Shown: piece after piece, positions 37,740-50,509 of the stretch
Numbering within the stretch: the stretch's first letter is position 1
Layout of the letters: each line of letters begins with the position of its first letter
NCBI GenBank assembly: GCA_026724425.1
Contig: JAIUCV010000003.1
Location: forward strand, 58,917,088-58,981,087
Reading direction: 5' to 3'
Length of the DNA: 64,000 nt
Source: Erythrophleum ivorense
Taxonomy: Eukaryota > Streptophyta > Magnoliopsida > Fabales > Fabaceae
Notes under the pieces: generated by a model
What the model saw: the letters and a program-made list of their open reading frames with translations, nothing else
What the model was told of the DNA's origin: nothing
Databases searched by the model: none
Position numbers and translations under genes: made by a program

Positions 37740-38090
37740 CTCTTGCTCTCCTCAATTTCTACAAACCCAAACACAAAAGCTTCATTGTTCGTTCACTTTC
37801 CGAATGGCAGGGGTGGATTTGGCCGAATTGAGAATAGAGATGAAGGGTTTAGGGGAAATCAAAGAATGGAGAGAGCGAAGATGGAATGGAGGGTTTGGGA
37901 ATAGAGAGAACTGAGAGAGTAACTAGAATTTGTGACAGTAAGAAGGGAGAATGAAAGGAAATTTGAAAGAGTGAAAGTGAATGGCGCCAGACTGATAGTG
38001 ACAGAAGGATAGCGTCTGTCACGAGGATGAAAATGAGAACCCAAGCTCCAGCGTCAGAGTGAATTTAGGAAAGAGGGAACCCTAGTTTGA
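37740..38090 (-). other. Possible 5' leader exon of the 35.4-36.7 kb gene
   Basis: On the minus strand this is CT-rich, ends in a good donor (AAGAG|GTAAAA at 37740/37739), and contains only a very short ORF (eight codons from an ATG about 50 bases before the donor). This is typical of a plant 5' untranslated exon. Assignment to the exons further downstream is by strand and position only. Confidence 0.35.
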
Positions 38091-39902
38091 TGATTCCTGG
38101 CAAAATTAACCCAAATGATTGTCGTAAATTGCCAGTTTTTTTTTTTTTTGGTAGTGTCTAGAAAATGTTCATCAAATGTTAGATTTAAGCATATCTATTC
38201 AGTGGATTCATTGCTGCAAATAAATATAAACATAATATATTTTGTGAATGTAAATACATATACATGTAATAAAATTTCAAACATGTCCTTCTTTCACGTC
38301 ATTATCTTAACAAATTGGATATCGATATTTAAGAATATGACTTTATAAATGCATAGGCTATATTTGGACGAGGGAAGAGAAAATTGTGGGGGGTGGGAGT
38401 GGGGTTGGGGGTGGGGGAGCGGGAGAGGACGGAGGGAGGTGAAAAGTGGGGATCTCTGCTGTGTTTAGATGTATGGTTACGATGAGAGAAAAAAAAAATT
38501 ATTAATTTTGTTTGAACGATTTTGTCCTTATTATAGATTTAGTTGAATCAAGTGATATCACAACTTGTTGAGTGTATTGAAAAAAAAATTACGTTATAAA
38601 TATAAATTAATTATTTTAAATTTATATATGAAATATACATATATAATACATTTAAAATATATTTATTAGTTTAGAAGCAATTAATTAAAAGATATTTAAA
38701 AATAATAAATATAAATGGCGTGTTTAGTGAATAATGAAAAATATATGTTTTAAACATATATGTTTTAATGGTTCGTATTAACTTCAAATCAATTACTTGA
38801 ATAACTAATTCTATATTAATTTTATTTTCATCTACATTTAACAAATTATTTCATATCACTAATTATTATACTTAAGTTTCCTTTATAAATAATTAAAGTC
38901 CAAATCAATGTTTAAATATGTAATTACATTTTTATATGTATGTACTACTTAGTTAAATAATAATTATTTGGGATAATAATTTATAAATTATATATGAATA
39001 TAATATATATTGCTATATTTGTGCAAACAAACAAAATGTTATGACTTCACGTGACTTACTTGGCTTTTTCATTTGGTTTGTTCTCACTTGCATCCAAAAT
39101 TATGTCCTTATCCTTGTCATACTCTAAAGCTTCACATGAAGAATATTATATGATTAAGAACATTATATAATTGCTTAAACACTTTGTCTCAATCCATGGA
39201 GTCACTTAGCATGCAATAATTTGTAGATGATAAAAAACTTGTCCATGTGCGTCAGGATATATAAGAGTGAATGAAGGAATGACCTGAGCCAAGCATTAGA
39301 TCCAGTAGAAGTGTTGTAGTCATAATGGCCCTTTGAACTAATTGAACTAACATCTCTATTTTCCTAAAGTGGTGTAGAGTTGATTTGTCCTCTACTCTTG
39401 TCCCATTTTGTCTCTTCAATTTTCTTTCCTCTGTCTCTTGGATCTCTTGTTTGCAAGTTAATTAACTGCATCACTAGTGTCCCAATTGATATAATAAAAT
39501 AATGTAAAAAAATTTATATATAATTATTTTATTTTTATAATTATTATTCAACCATTATTTAACATTATTTATTTACTATTAATCAATTATTTTTACTTTT
39601 TTATTTTTTATTTCTATTTCTGTATTCAATTTTTTATATATTCAATTTTTTTCTTACCAAAATGGTCAAATTATGAAATGTTTCGAGAATTTTGATTAGC
39701 AGAATTGACTCTATAATGTGATATGTTGCTGTCCAACGCGCATAGACGTTCAAATTGACTGAAAATATGTTACCTTATTAAGTAAATTTTTCATCAAATA
39801 CGAGCTATAGTTGCATAATGGGTTCACAATGAAGCACTACAAGACCAGGCAGAAAAGAGACATCTATGAAATGAGGTAAAATGACAAAATCTGAACTTAT
39901 TT

Positions 39903-39942
<40 letters not shown>

Positions 39943-39994
39943 TGTGTTCATTGGCTTCCATCTACCCTGGACATTGAAAAATAAATTATCATGC
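38091..39994. other. Intergenic region with G-rich and AG-repeat tracts
   Basis: 38385-38440 is strongly G-rich on the plus strand, with several runs of four to six G. 38735-38768 has a palindrome built from atatgttttaaacatat. 39906-39936 is an (AG)n microsatellite just beyond the 3' end of the TRM11 gene. No coding signal. Confidence 0.55.
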
Positions 39995-42900
39995 CTAAAC
40001 GTATTTTCCTCTGTATTTAGGCTTTGGTTCTTTACTGAATTTGGAGTCACCTGTTGGGGTTAACTGAGCATCGGCTGGACTAAAAACTGCGGAATGAAGG
40101 TTACCATCTTGTAACCACTTTAGGTGGTTCTCCCTAAACTCAGTATGTTTTATCCTAGCTGCCTCAGCAATTTCCACTGTGTAAGGACCTGTCTTCACCA
40201 TTGTCAACAATACTCTGCTATATCGCGAACTAAGAATCTGTTCAGAAGAAGAAACCAGTCTAAAACATGGGTGCTCCGGAAAATGGGTTTCTGCAGAATC
40301 ATCTTCTCTTAATACAGGATAGAAGAACACAAGCCTGCCCCCCAGTACTATCATCCGGGCAGCAAGATCAAGCAAATCATGCACACACTCAACTAAACTG
40401 TAACGTGCAGTTGACGGTATATGGTCTGTCCGCTTGTCATCAGGAACAATGTAAGGCTCCACAGCCCCCTTGAGCAGTTTTCGGCCACCAGATTTGCGCC
40501 CCCCTGCTCGAACTCCATAAGGAGGGTCACATATTATGGCATCAAATACCTACAATAGACAGCAAAGTTATGTATAAACTAGAAAAACAGTATATTAAAA
40601 ACAACAAAGAAGCTAACCAGATGAAACGGAGGCAAATGACTCCAAAAAAAAAAAAATTTTGTACTGGTGCAAGTTCACATAAATTTTTTAAAAACATGTT
40701 TTGCAAATTAAGCTACACATTGCACTGGATAGATAGGTCATGTATTCCCTTTTTCCTCTGAAAATTTGTTTACAAATTTGCAACTTCATAGTTATGTGAT
40801 TAATCACATATCTGTGGACAATTTTACCCCATAAAAGAAATGCAACTACCTACTTGAGTTTTTTTTAAAAAAAAAAAAAAACCTCCCACTAAACCACTTC
40901 CAATCTGAATTCCCAGACTAGGCCAGTTCTTGATACATCATATCTCAATTCCCAGACTGGGGGAATTGAGATTGGCTCTTTTTTACTTCTGGAATATTTC
41001 AGTCAAAAAAGCCACCTTCCAAAAGCATGTAATTTTGCATCCAAGTCAAATTTTGTCAACAAAATTAGCCAGTTCTCTTCCTGGATCCGGTGCTTGTCCA
41101 TATTTTGTTAGCCAACTTGACGTTTTTCTCTAATTCACAAATACCTCCTATCCTGATATTACTCCTAACCATCTCATGTTATTGTCCTCTCTATCTACAC
41201 ATTTCCGCAGGAAGAGGATTTGTCATAAGCCAAACGCTCTACATTCTGGAATTATAAAGTAATTAATTAAATAAAGGAACTTATTAGGCTGCATTCTAGT
41301 CTCATTATAATCTACATTTTTTGCTGGGTTATAGTAATTCTTGCCAATATATCTTATTCAACTATACCAAATATCCTTAGGCACGCTTTTCAAATTTCCA
41401 ATAAGGCATATAATCTATATTAAAGGAGTGATGTCACTACAACAACAATAACAAAGCCTTTTCCCCCTAAATGAGATCGGCTATATGAATCAATCGACGC
41501 CATAAACACCTATCATAAATCATATTTTTAGACAAACCATTTAAATTTAAATCTCTCTTAATAATTTCTCCTATAATTTTTCTTAGTTTTCATCTATCTC
41601 TAATTATTAGACTATTCTTCATTTTATCTACTCTCCTAACTGGAGCTTTTATAAGTCTCCTCCCCACATGACCAAACCATCTAAGTCTCGATTCTACAAT
41701 CTTTTCCACAATAAGTGCGACTTCCACCTTCTCTCTAATGCATTCATTTCTAATCTTACCTCATCTAACGTGTCTACTCATCCAACGCAACATTTTCATC
41801 TCTACAACATTAAACTTATTTTCTTGTTAATTTTTTATTGCCCAACACTAAATTTCATACAACATTGCAGGTCTTATAATTATGCGGTAAAATTTACCTT
41901 TTAAGTTTGAATGGTACTTTTCTATCACAAAAAACACCCGAAGCACTCCTTCATTTCATCTACCCCGCTTGAATCTTATATTTTACATCTTCTTCTATTT
42001 TCTCGTTATGTTGTATGATAGATCCAAGAAACTTTTTTTTTTAGGTACAAAGGGGACAAAAGCCCAGAACAAAACAAAGGGGAGACTAAGAAAAGATAAA
42101 GCAAGGCATAGCTACTCCGCAGTTATCCTCATTGAGGATGGGACCGAACTCCATCGGTGCAGTATGGAGTTTTTGGCAACCAAGAAATTGATCCTGAGCC
42201 CAATTAGCAAGCCAATCAGCAATATGATTTGCTTCCCAATAACAATGTATGAGGGTCACCATCCAAGGCCTATCTAGGATACTGCAGATTTCTTCCACTA
42301 TAATGAAGCAGGGATGCATTCTTCCACACCCATTCTCAATAAGGGAGATTGCGGCATGGGAATCAGAGTTAATGATTAACTTCTTGATGCCAAGGTCCCA
42401 GGCTATTCAAAGCCCCCCAAGAATGCCCCAAAGTTCAGCATGTATAAGGGTGCCAAGACCTAGGTTACAAATGAAACCTGACTTCCAACACCCAAGGTTT
42501 TCTCTAATAATCCCTCCGCAAGTTGTTGCACCAGTAGCCGAGCGAGAGCCATCAATATTCAATTTGTACCAGCTTTGATGAGGAGGTTCCCATCAGATAA
42601 AGCTCTCTTCCCTTCTAGTTCGAAGCTTTGTTTGGCATGTGCCTAAGAGCACATCAGAGTTGGTTAGCCAAAAGACCTTATGGATAATGCTAGTATTGCT
42701 TTCTAAAGTTTCCGAGAAAACTTGATTCCAACAGGAGGTCCACAAACACCAACAAGTGTATGCAAAGATCTTCCTCCAGGGTAGGTTAGCCAGAAGACCT
42801 TAAGATCCAAGATACTTAAATTATGTGACTTGTGGTAAGATATGTTCTCCAATTTTTATTTCTGTGCTAGAAGTAGTGTGTCTCTTACTAAACTTACACT

Positions 42901-45818
42901 CTATATACTCCATTTTACTTCTATTTAAACGAAATCCATGAGCTTCCAAAACTAGTCTCCACCTCTCCAACTTCTCATTCATTTTCTCTCTTGATTCTCC
43001 AATTAGGACAATATCATCTACAAAAAGCATGCATTATGGCACTAGCTCTTGGATATGTCCAGTAAGTACATCCAAGACTAAAGTAAAAAGAGGCCGCAGT
43101 GTCTTTAGAAGTTTGTGACAGATGAAATGAGACACATTTATTTTAGAATGGCAAGATTTTGGATCTGTAGTTATTTGTTCAGACAATAAAGAAAAACAAG
43201 GTCATGTAGTCATGTTGTGGTCATAAACTGCTACCAATAGCATCAAACAACGAATGCAATTACTATATGATTGAAAGGGATGGGCCCAAAGGTAGTATGT
43301 TAAATCTTATTTTTCACTTTTTTAACTTATTGTGTGAAAAAACTGTTTTAAATTTATATACTTTCAAATTTTAATTTAAACACTTGACTGAAAAGCCCCA
43401 GCCTACCCTAGCAGGCTCACAAAGGGGCCCAAGTCTAGAAAAAAATAGGGCCAGCCCTTGCACGCTACACAGTCTAGCATCAGGTCTATTACCTAAGAGT
43501 TAGCAGGCGAGGGGTTATAATCAAAATTTACAGTAACGCCAATCAAGCCCTTGCATAATTTACTAATGGGAAAAATTAAAGAATATCAGACTCAGTACTA
43601 CGATGACAGAAATAAACCAACCACTACACATGTTATATCAAGATTGTTAATTTACTTAGATAAAAGGCATAAACAATCACAAAATCACTTTAAAACTCTT
43701 AATTATAGAATCAAGACATAATACAGAACAGTAGCCAAATAAGAAAACCATACAGATTGGACAGAAAATTAATCACAAGATTATGAGATGAAGAAATTAT
43801 TTCAGAAAGTTACCTCTTTCAGCCCTGGACGCCAGGGAGGAAGGTTATTATCAGCCCTTAATAGAGCAATTGGCATAGGCAATCCATACTGCAAAATGCA
43901 CATATTAGTTTATCAGAAGAAGATACATATTACAAAGTCTCTTCTATTCCAGCATATTCAAATGCTACATTATATGTGGCGCTGAATTCAAGTTAATCAT
44001 ATGAACATAATGTTTCACACAAACCAAATAATAATAGTAATAACATTTAGCACATTTACCTGCTTAAAATTACTCCAAACATTACAGTCAGGTCCTCGTC
44101 CATCACGTACTACCCTAATGTCAATGTCTGCACCCTGAAAAGTTTATATCAGTCGTATTAAAGAAATTCTGCTGCATGCATATCAATATTTTCAGTCTTA
44201 AAGAAAGGAATGCAGTGTAAATTACAACAACAAAGTTCACCCAAAGAAGAAGAAAGAGAAGCACACCATGGTCATTGCTCCAAAATGGGCTGCAGCAATA
44301 AGAATACTTCCAGTTCCAACAAAAGGGTCATATATTAGTTTCCCTGGCGCAGATAGTGCTTGGTTGGCCATTAGAAAAGCCATTTCTGCATCCATGGCTG
44401 TTGGCCCAAGATAAGTGCGGCTTTTCAATTGATATGTAGGTATAAGCTTCCTATCAGCACCACCAACTTCACGACCAAAGAAGATTCTCTTTTGAACAAT
44501 CGGAGGGAGACCATTATTAGCTCCATAATTATCAGTTTCCATTAGCCAGAAGTTGTGATCTGGATTTTTTAACTTAACTTGTCCCTGCAAATAAAATGAC
44601 AGATGAAGGATACAATCTCATAAGGAACTTAGTTTGATAAGGGAAGTATAATGAATAATGAGGAACTATATTCATTATAAAGTGTTTGACTTCATAAGCT
44701 AAAAAGGAACGGCCTCTTTAGGAAACCCTTTGTGCTAGCTCAAAATAGAAACAGTGGTGAGGATGAGTGCAATTGGGCAAGGCTCAGGTACAACCAGGTA
44801 AAATACTTTCAAAAATTCAGGGAAATAATGGTAAAAAGTTGGCTAATATGAAATATCATAAATCTTGAATCTCCTAACAGAAGCTGTAGTGTACCTTTCA
44901 TATGCCCCGATTAGATAATATCATCTTTTACAAAATGGCAGCGTACAGCAATGATTCAAATTGCGTTTTATAAAATTAATAATCATCTATTAAATCTTCA
45001 TAGAATGATGCAGCTACCAGCTAGATGCCATGTTACTACAGAAAGTCCTCTCACGCAACATAGGACACAGCAATCAGTCTCCTAAGGGAGTGTCTTCAAA
45101 TTTCAGTTTTCGTAACGCGAAGCAACTCAACCAAAGCTATACACTTAGGATTATGTAGGAACCGCATTTTTTTAAGAAAAGCTCAAGTTACTGAACTGTA
45201 TGTTGTCACCAGAAATTTCAATGCAAAGACAATCAGATTAAAGGAGACTCGCCTTGAAAGGAATATAAGAAAGTCCTTGAATAAGTTCCTTTTGCTCCTG
45301 GAGGCTAATGACCTTCCCAAAGCTGTCAACGGTAATCTTGAAAGTGCTGTTAGAATCTAAGTATGGCAACTTCCTGTCATCTGGGTATCTCAAGATGGAA
45401 TCCTTCAATTCCTCATAGCTACTTCCTTCTCCCCACAGCTCATACATTCCCTTTACAAGTATACCTGTAATTTCCAGCAAAAACAAAAATTAAACCAAAC
45501 CCACATACTTCTTCACAGTACAAAATCAAACATTATGAAAATCAAATCAAAAGAAATGAGAACAGAGGTTAAAAACCAAAACCCACTACGATTGGCAATG
45601 TTTCGAGCAACGTCTTCTGATGGAAGATCGACGAAATGGAAAGGAGAATCCTGGTGGTGGTGGAGAGGAACTCTCCATTGCAAAGATCTGTTTTGGCAGC
45701 AAAACTCGCCGCCACCATTTTGGTTGTCCCCAAAAGCTCCAAAAAGTTCTGCAAGTGCTTCCACTTCGGGTTTCCTGTAATCCAATAATCTGTGATAGAA
45801 TACACATAAATACCACAT
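39995..45818 (-). CDS. TRM11: tRNA (guanine(10)-N2)-methyltransferase catalytic subunit TRM11, six exons
   Basis: Exons on the minus strand are 45587-45818, 45253-45464, 44267-44584, 44060-44134, 43814-43888 and 39995-40549. They give 1467 bases, 488 residues, with phases that fit throughout. With TRM112, TRM11 makes N2-methylguanosine at position 10 of cytosolic tRNAs. The N-terminal THUMP-type part has FHFVDLPSEDVARNIANR and ILVKGMYELWGEG. The methyltransferase domain has the SAM motif DPFVGTGS (about residues 234-241) and the catalytic DPPYG motif (about 312-316). Length is close to the 460-480 residues usual for the family. Intron 2 starts with GC (AAG|GCGAGT at 45252-45251). Intron 5 (about 3.3 kb) holds nested LINE fragments. 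No stops: probably functional. ATG 45818 is the first methionine of the conserved N-terminus. Confidence 0.93.
41437..43110 (-). mobile_element. RTE-type LINE fragment in TRM11 intron 5
   Basis: Minus-strand translation shows the end of a reverse transcriptase (LFTLVLDVLTGHIQELVP, then MLFVDDIVLIGESREKMNE, about 42930-43080), then after the nested insert RPAMLYE, MKMLRWM and RLRWFGHVGRR (about 41640-41870). The 3' tail ends in a TTGTTGTTG-type repeat near 41437 (plus: acaacaacaataac), typical of plant RTE LINEs. It is 5'-truncated and has stops. It lies in antisense to nothing and in the same strand as TRM11, within an intron, and is presumably removed by splicing. Confidence 0.8.
42034..42803 (-). 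mobile_element. L1-type LINE 3' fragment with RNase H, nested in the RTE LINE
   Basis: 770 bp flanked by 13-bp duplications, GATCCAAGAAACT (42021-42033) and GATCCAAGATACT (42804-42816), one mismatch. The poly(A) tail is the T-run at the 42034 side, so the element is on the minus strand and 5'-truncated. Its translation is an RNase H domain like that of plant L1 LINEs: WYKLNIDGSRS, AELWGILGG, SDSHAAISLIENG and ANHIADWLAN. One stop is present. The insertion split the LINE's KYLGS region, so it is younger than the RTE fragment. Confidence 0.85.
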
Positions 45819-45939
45819 GGCTTCTTCGTCGTTGTCTTCGTTTTTCTAGCAATTCTTCAAAGAACTTGAAATGAAGTGGAAAATGCAGAGATCCAACGAT
45901 GGAACTTCCAAAACCCAAAACCCCGCACTTCCCTAGTTT

Positions 45940-46015
45940 CCCCCCCCCCCCCCCCCCCCCGCCCCCCTCCTTTTTTTTTCCTTCTTTTTTCCTCTCTCTC
46001 TCTCTCTCTCCTCTT
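45940..46015. repeat. C-homopolymer and CT-rich tract upstream of TRM11
   Basis: 21 consecutive C, then G and six C, then T-rich and (CT)n sequence, starting 122 bases upstream of the TRM11 ATG (minus strand). On the coding strand this is (AG)n followed by poly(G). It probably overlaps the 5' leader or core promoter. Homopolymer length may be inexact in the assembly. The proline-rich open frame at 45899-46102 is an artefact of this tract. Confidence 0.85.
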
Positions 46016-47831
46016 CTCTCTCATGGAAATCTATTAGAGGAATTAAAATTTTTAAGAATTTCGGATAATTTTTTCTATCATAATATAACTAACAAGGTTT
46101 GAGAAAGAGTTGTTAGTAAAATAAATTTAGAATTAGAATTATTTTTATAAATTCATTCAGAAAATATAAAGTAAAAATAAATTAATAGGAACTCCCAAAT
46201 TTGCTTTTCTTTCAAAACTATTTCAAAGTTGTTTTTCAAATTTGTTTTAATTATAGGTAAAAGTACATTTTTTGGTCCCTTAATTGTGCATCAAATTTAA
46301 ATTTTATCCTTTAAATTTATGTAATTTCATTTTAATTCATTAATTTTTAACAAAATTAATCAAAAAAATGTTCACCCCTAATAGTATTAATTTACTTAAC
46401 AAAGATATTAAGTATGATTTAATACACCAACGTGTTAGCAAATTTTTATCAGGCTTCTTCTAAAATCACAAAACGTTTAGGTATCATGATGTTCATTTCA
46501 AGAGGAACAAAACTCTTTTAGTATATCATACCATTAAGCATAATGAAAAAAAAAATTCAAAGAAAGAATAAAAAAATAATTTTGAATATAGAAATTATTT
46601 TTACTTTAAAATAAAAATAATTTTTTAAAGTAAAATTTGTTTTTACTTTAAAAAATAATAAAAAGGTTAAATAATAATAAGAATATAATAGTTATTATAA
46701 TTAAAAAGAAACCGTTCCATAACTTATAGCATACAACGTTTAAAAGTCTCCACAAGGAAGGGATACTAAATTAATTAAAAAAGAAAGAAATTGTTGCAGA
46801 AACTAAAAATATATAATAAAGTGGGGTTGTTTTGGTTGGATTGGCAATGAAAACAAGAAGAGATGCTTGTAGTGCTAACTCCCAGAAAAAGTAAATAGAG
46901 TATGACTACTGGGTAACTAGTGTGAACTGATTTTAATGTTCAAGGTTGGACTATTGCAGACCTGAATTTCACCAAAGTAAACCTGGGTAATATTTACTAG
47001 GAGGTGATTTTTCCAATGATTTTTTAGAATATAAGGATAAAATATAAATAATAGACTGAATTTCACATAAGATTGATAATTGGATTGATTTGATATGCAA
47101 AATTATTAAAAATGAAAATAGAAATGAAAAAATAATAATTATAAAAATAACTTTTATGTTTTAACTTTAAAATATGATAAAAAATAAATATTATTAAGTA
47201 ATAATTATAAAAATATAATAAAAACTATACAAAATTTTGAAAAAAAAAACTCTTTTCTCTTGAAACTATTGAACAGTTTTTAAGTGAAGATATGAGTGAT
47301 TTGATGTAAAAACTTATATATCAATATTTTTTGTTAAATAAATTAACAATGTTAGAAACTAAAAAAAAAATTGATCTTTTTAAAGTTAAAAGGCTAAAGA
47401 TATATTTTTTCTTGAATTATATTATCTAAACCTTTTTAGGTTCTTACATTTTTTCAGACAAAAATATATTTTATGCTTAATGAAATTTATAAGACCAGGG
47501 CCATGATGGACACAAATGAATCCCTTGCATTTATGGGTTTGACTAGCAAGAGGTACCATGGACCCTTTGCATTTAGGGTTCCTGTATAGTACAATAAAAA
47601 TTTTTAACATGTAATTTTTTTTATAATTAAAGTTTTTACTCTTACAATTATAATTTTTATTTTTATACTTAAAATTTGTAGCTGCTAAGAAAAATTTTAA
47701 ACCCCTAAATAGTTAAAATCTCTGATTATAAGGGATTTAGGTCACTTGTTAGACTCTAAAAAATTACTTCTATTAATTGTTAGAGATAATAAAGGTAATT
47801 CAATTCTAATTTTTAAAGATATAAACATTGT
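46016..47831. other. AT-rich intergenic region
   Basis: No gene supported. The stretch 46255-46360 (ggtcccttaattgtgcatc...) resembles generic dispersed plant repeats. The 62-codon open frame at 47422-47610 (minus) has no recognisable domain. Confidence 0.55.
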
Positions 47832-48920
47832 TGTCCCAAGATTGTGAACCAGAGATTTTGATAATAACAAAACTTAAATTAGATTTATGTAAAAGCTTAT
47901 ATTTTTTAACAACCCAATAAACTAAGTGTTAACTCATCTAGACTATGACTGTATTATTAAAAACTATGCTCATGTGAAGTTAAAATTATGTGCTAAACAA
48001 CAAATTAATTAATGGGCAAAAGACAAAAGAACTATGGTATTTTATATGAAATGAGTATTAGCAGAAAAGTTGTAGCTACAACTGTCTTGAATTCTTACAT
48101 GACAACAATGTAGTACTCTAACCCTCGTTTTGAGCCCCATGATTAGCATTAATTTTAAGTTAACCAGACGAGTTGCATGTAAGAACAAAACCTGCGAAAA
48201 ATAAAAGTTTTGAAAGTTAAAGATAAATTGAGAATGTTTCATTAAAGATGAACGTTGAAAATTAGATTTATCTCTAATAGCTAGCAATTGCAAAAAGCCC
48301 ATATATATTTGGAACAATGAATGAGGGGAAATAATAAAAGGCAGTGAACATGAGAAAAATACAATATTCATTATTGAAAAATTGTTGCTTAGTATCTGGT
48401 GTATCAGCTTGTAAGAAGCAATTTAATTTTGTGCTTGAAAGCTTTGTAAAAAAAAAAGTTTGTTTGGAAAATCAAAAGAGTTAAGAGTTAGCTATAAAAA
48501 AACTTTGGTAAGAAATTGTTGTGCTGTGATAAGTATAGATAGTAAAAATCACATTTTTGTAAGTATATTATTCATTAGTGGATAAATCCCTTAAAAGTTG
48601 TAAGAGGACTAGACATAAGTGAAAAAAGACCGAACCAAGATAAATTTTTACGTGATTTATTCTCTTTCAACTATTTTACAAGTTTGCTAAGCTTACTTCC
48701 TCCATTTTACAAGTTTAGCCTTTCAAGCCTTTTCTTTTCAAAGATGATAAATTTGAATTGAAGAAAAAAGAAATAGGGAATTACATTAATCTCTTTTATT
48801 AATTAAATTACATTTGATATTTTTCTTGTTTTAAAATTGCACTATACTCTTTTTCAATTTATATTTTGTCAATAAAATCAATTTTTTACTAATAAATATT
48901 TCTTCCAAAAATGAAATCAT
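47832..48920 (+). repeat. Left LTR of the 48-52 kb element
   Basis: Shares long stretches with 51656-52711, for example tttgataataacaaaac at the start and tctcttttattaattaaatta near the end, with many small changes. Confidence 0.68.
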
Positions 48921-49496
48921 TTAAAGTTAACAGTTGATGAACTAGTTTACGAAGATATGGTTTGAGAGTTCTACTGTAACTTGGTGGTTATCAAACTGAA
49001 AACAGCCCTGAGTTTTCTGGTTAATGGCAAATTAATTTTTGTGGGTATAGCACTATTAGAAAAATTATTTAGGGTATCCTTCAGTAATAAACCTCATTTC
49101 TTCTTTTCTAGATATTCCTGACCTACTGAAATGAAGTCCTCATTTTCTTATGCATATGATTTGGTTGTTGAGCAAAACGATTTGATCAATGGTAGGAAAA
49201 CAAATGCCTAAGCACTTACATTCCAATACCAAGTTGCTGTTCATATCATTGGAATTGCCATGTTTCCAAGAATTCGGTCGTTGGATGCGATCACTTGCAG
49301 AGATATATTCTAGGTTCATAATCTGATCACTATGCAAACTGTGGATGTATATTATTGGATGATCAAATTTATGGAAGAAGATGCAAGAAATTCCTAGTCC
49401 AACATTTAGTATTCCATATGGCATGCTTTTGACCAAAATCTTCAAAGGCCAAGGTGTTAATTTTGAAGGATATCAATCTTGGGTGATCACACAAAT

Positions 49497-49697
49497 GTAT
49501 GATGATACTCCTCTATGTCAGATGAAGTATACACTCCTAGGTAATGAGTAGATTAGAAACTATGACTTGGAAGAGTTTCAAAAGGATCCAAAAGAGACAT
49601 ATGATGATACGTCTCTATGTCAAATGAAGTATATACTCTTAGGTAATGAGTATATTAGAAACTATGACTTGGAAGAGTTTCAAAAGGATCGAAAAGT
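49497..49697 (+). repeat. Tandem duplication of about 99 bp
   Basis: tatgatgatactcctctatgtcagatg... (from about 49498) recurs as tatgatgatacgtctctatgtcaaatg... (from about 49599); the copies are about 95% alike over the frame LGNEYIRNYDLEEFQKD. The frame is kept because the unit length is near a multiple of three. Confidence 0.85.
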
Positions 49698-50083
49698 TTT
49701 TTGGATCAAGTATAATTGATCCCTCAATTTTTATCAAGCTCCTACAAGTGTTAACTAGCCATCCTCCTCCTCTAAGACCAAAAAAAAAGCTATGGAACAA
49801 TTGTCCCCCACTCCTAGTGATACTTTAACATTTGAGCCTAAAGAAGCTACTGGAACCTTTAAACCACCAAAGAGCTACTTTGATCCTCCACCTGTTATCA
49901 CTTCACCCCCTCCTTCTCCTTCGAACATTGATCCTCCACTTTAGTCTCACCTACCAGCCTCTACACCCACCTCACAACACTTTGATTCTCTATCTTTTCC
50001 TCCCCAAACTAGTCCTCCACCTACACTTGACCAACTTGATCCTCCACTCCTTACTTCACCTCCAAGCCCTTCTGTTCCTCCAC

Positions 50084-50509
50084 CAGTGACGGAGCCAAGA
50101 TCCTGAATTAGGGGTGCAATATAATTTTAAAAATAATAATTAAAAATAATAATTTTTTAAATTTTTTTCAAAAAGAATGGATTTCATTATAAAAATAAAA
50201 CCATAAATAATAATAATTATTATTTTTTTATAAAATTAATATTAGTATCAATAAATAGGTTTAAAATTTTTTATTAAATTTTATTAGGCTTGAATTAAGT
50301 TATCACATATCTAAAAAATTTTTGGATTCAATTTGATCTGAGTCAAAAATAAAGTAGGCTCTCAAAATATAAAGATATAAAGAGTAAATAGTGTAAAATA
50401 TTAGCGTTAGGGGATACAAAATATTAAAACTTATACCATTTATTTGTAATTTTGTTCAAAGTGAGAGGGTGCATATGCACCCCCTCACACTAACATGGCT
50501 CTACCATTG
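50084..50509. mobile_element. hAT-like MITE (426 bp)
   Basis: The termini CAGTGACGGAGCCA and TGGCTCTACCATTG are imperfect inverted repeats. An exact 8-bp duplication TCCTCCAC lies at 50076-50083 and 50510-50517. Both traits fit the hAT superfamily. It is AT-rich, without coding capacity, and has a small palindrome (GGGTGCATATGCACCC, 50467-50482). It sits in the proline-rich region of the LTR derivative. Confidence 0.9.

Noticed and set aside
42086..42319. 77-codon frame in the TRM11 intron as a host gene
   Set aside because: It is the RNase H end of an L1-type LINE with target duplications.
44237..44590. Single-exon frame of 117 codons starting with Met
   Set aside because: The ends are intron read-through; the true TRM11 exon is 44267-44584.
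45535..45918. Several overlapping frames on both strands around TRM11 exon 1
   Set aside because: Only the minus frame starting at 45818 matches the TRM11 N-terminus and splices in phase; the others are shadows.
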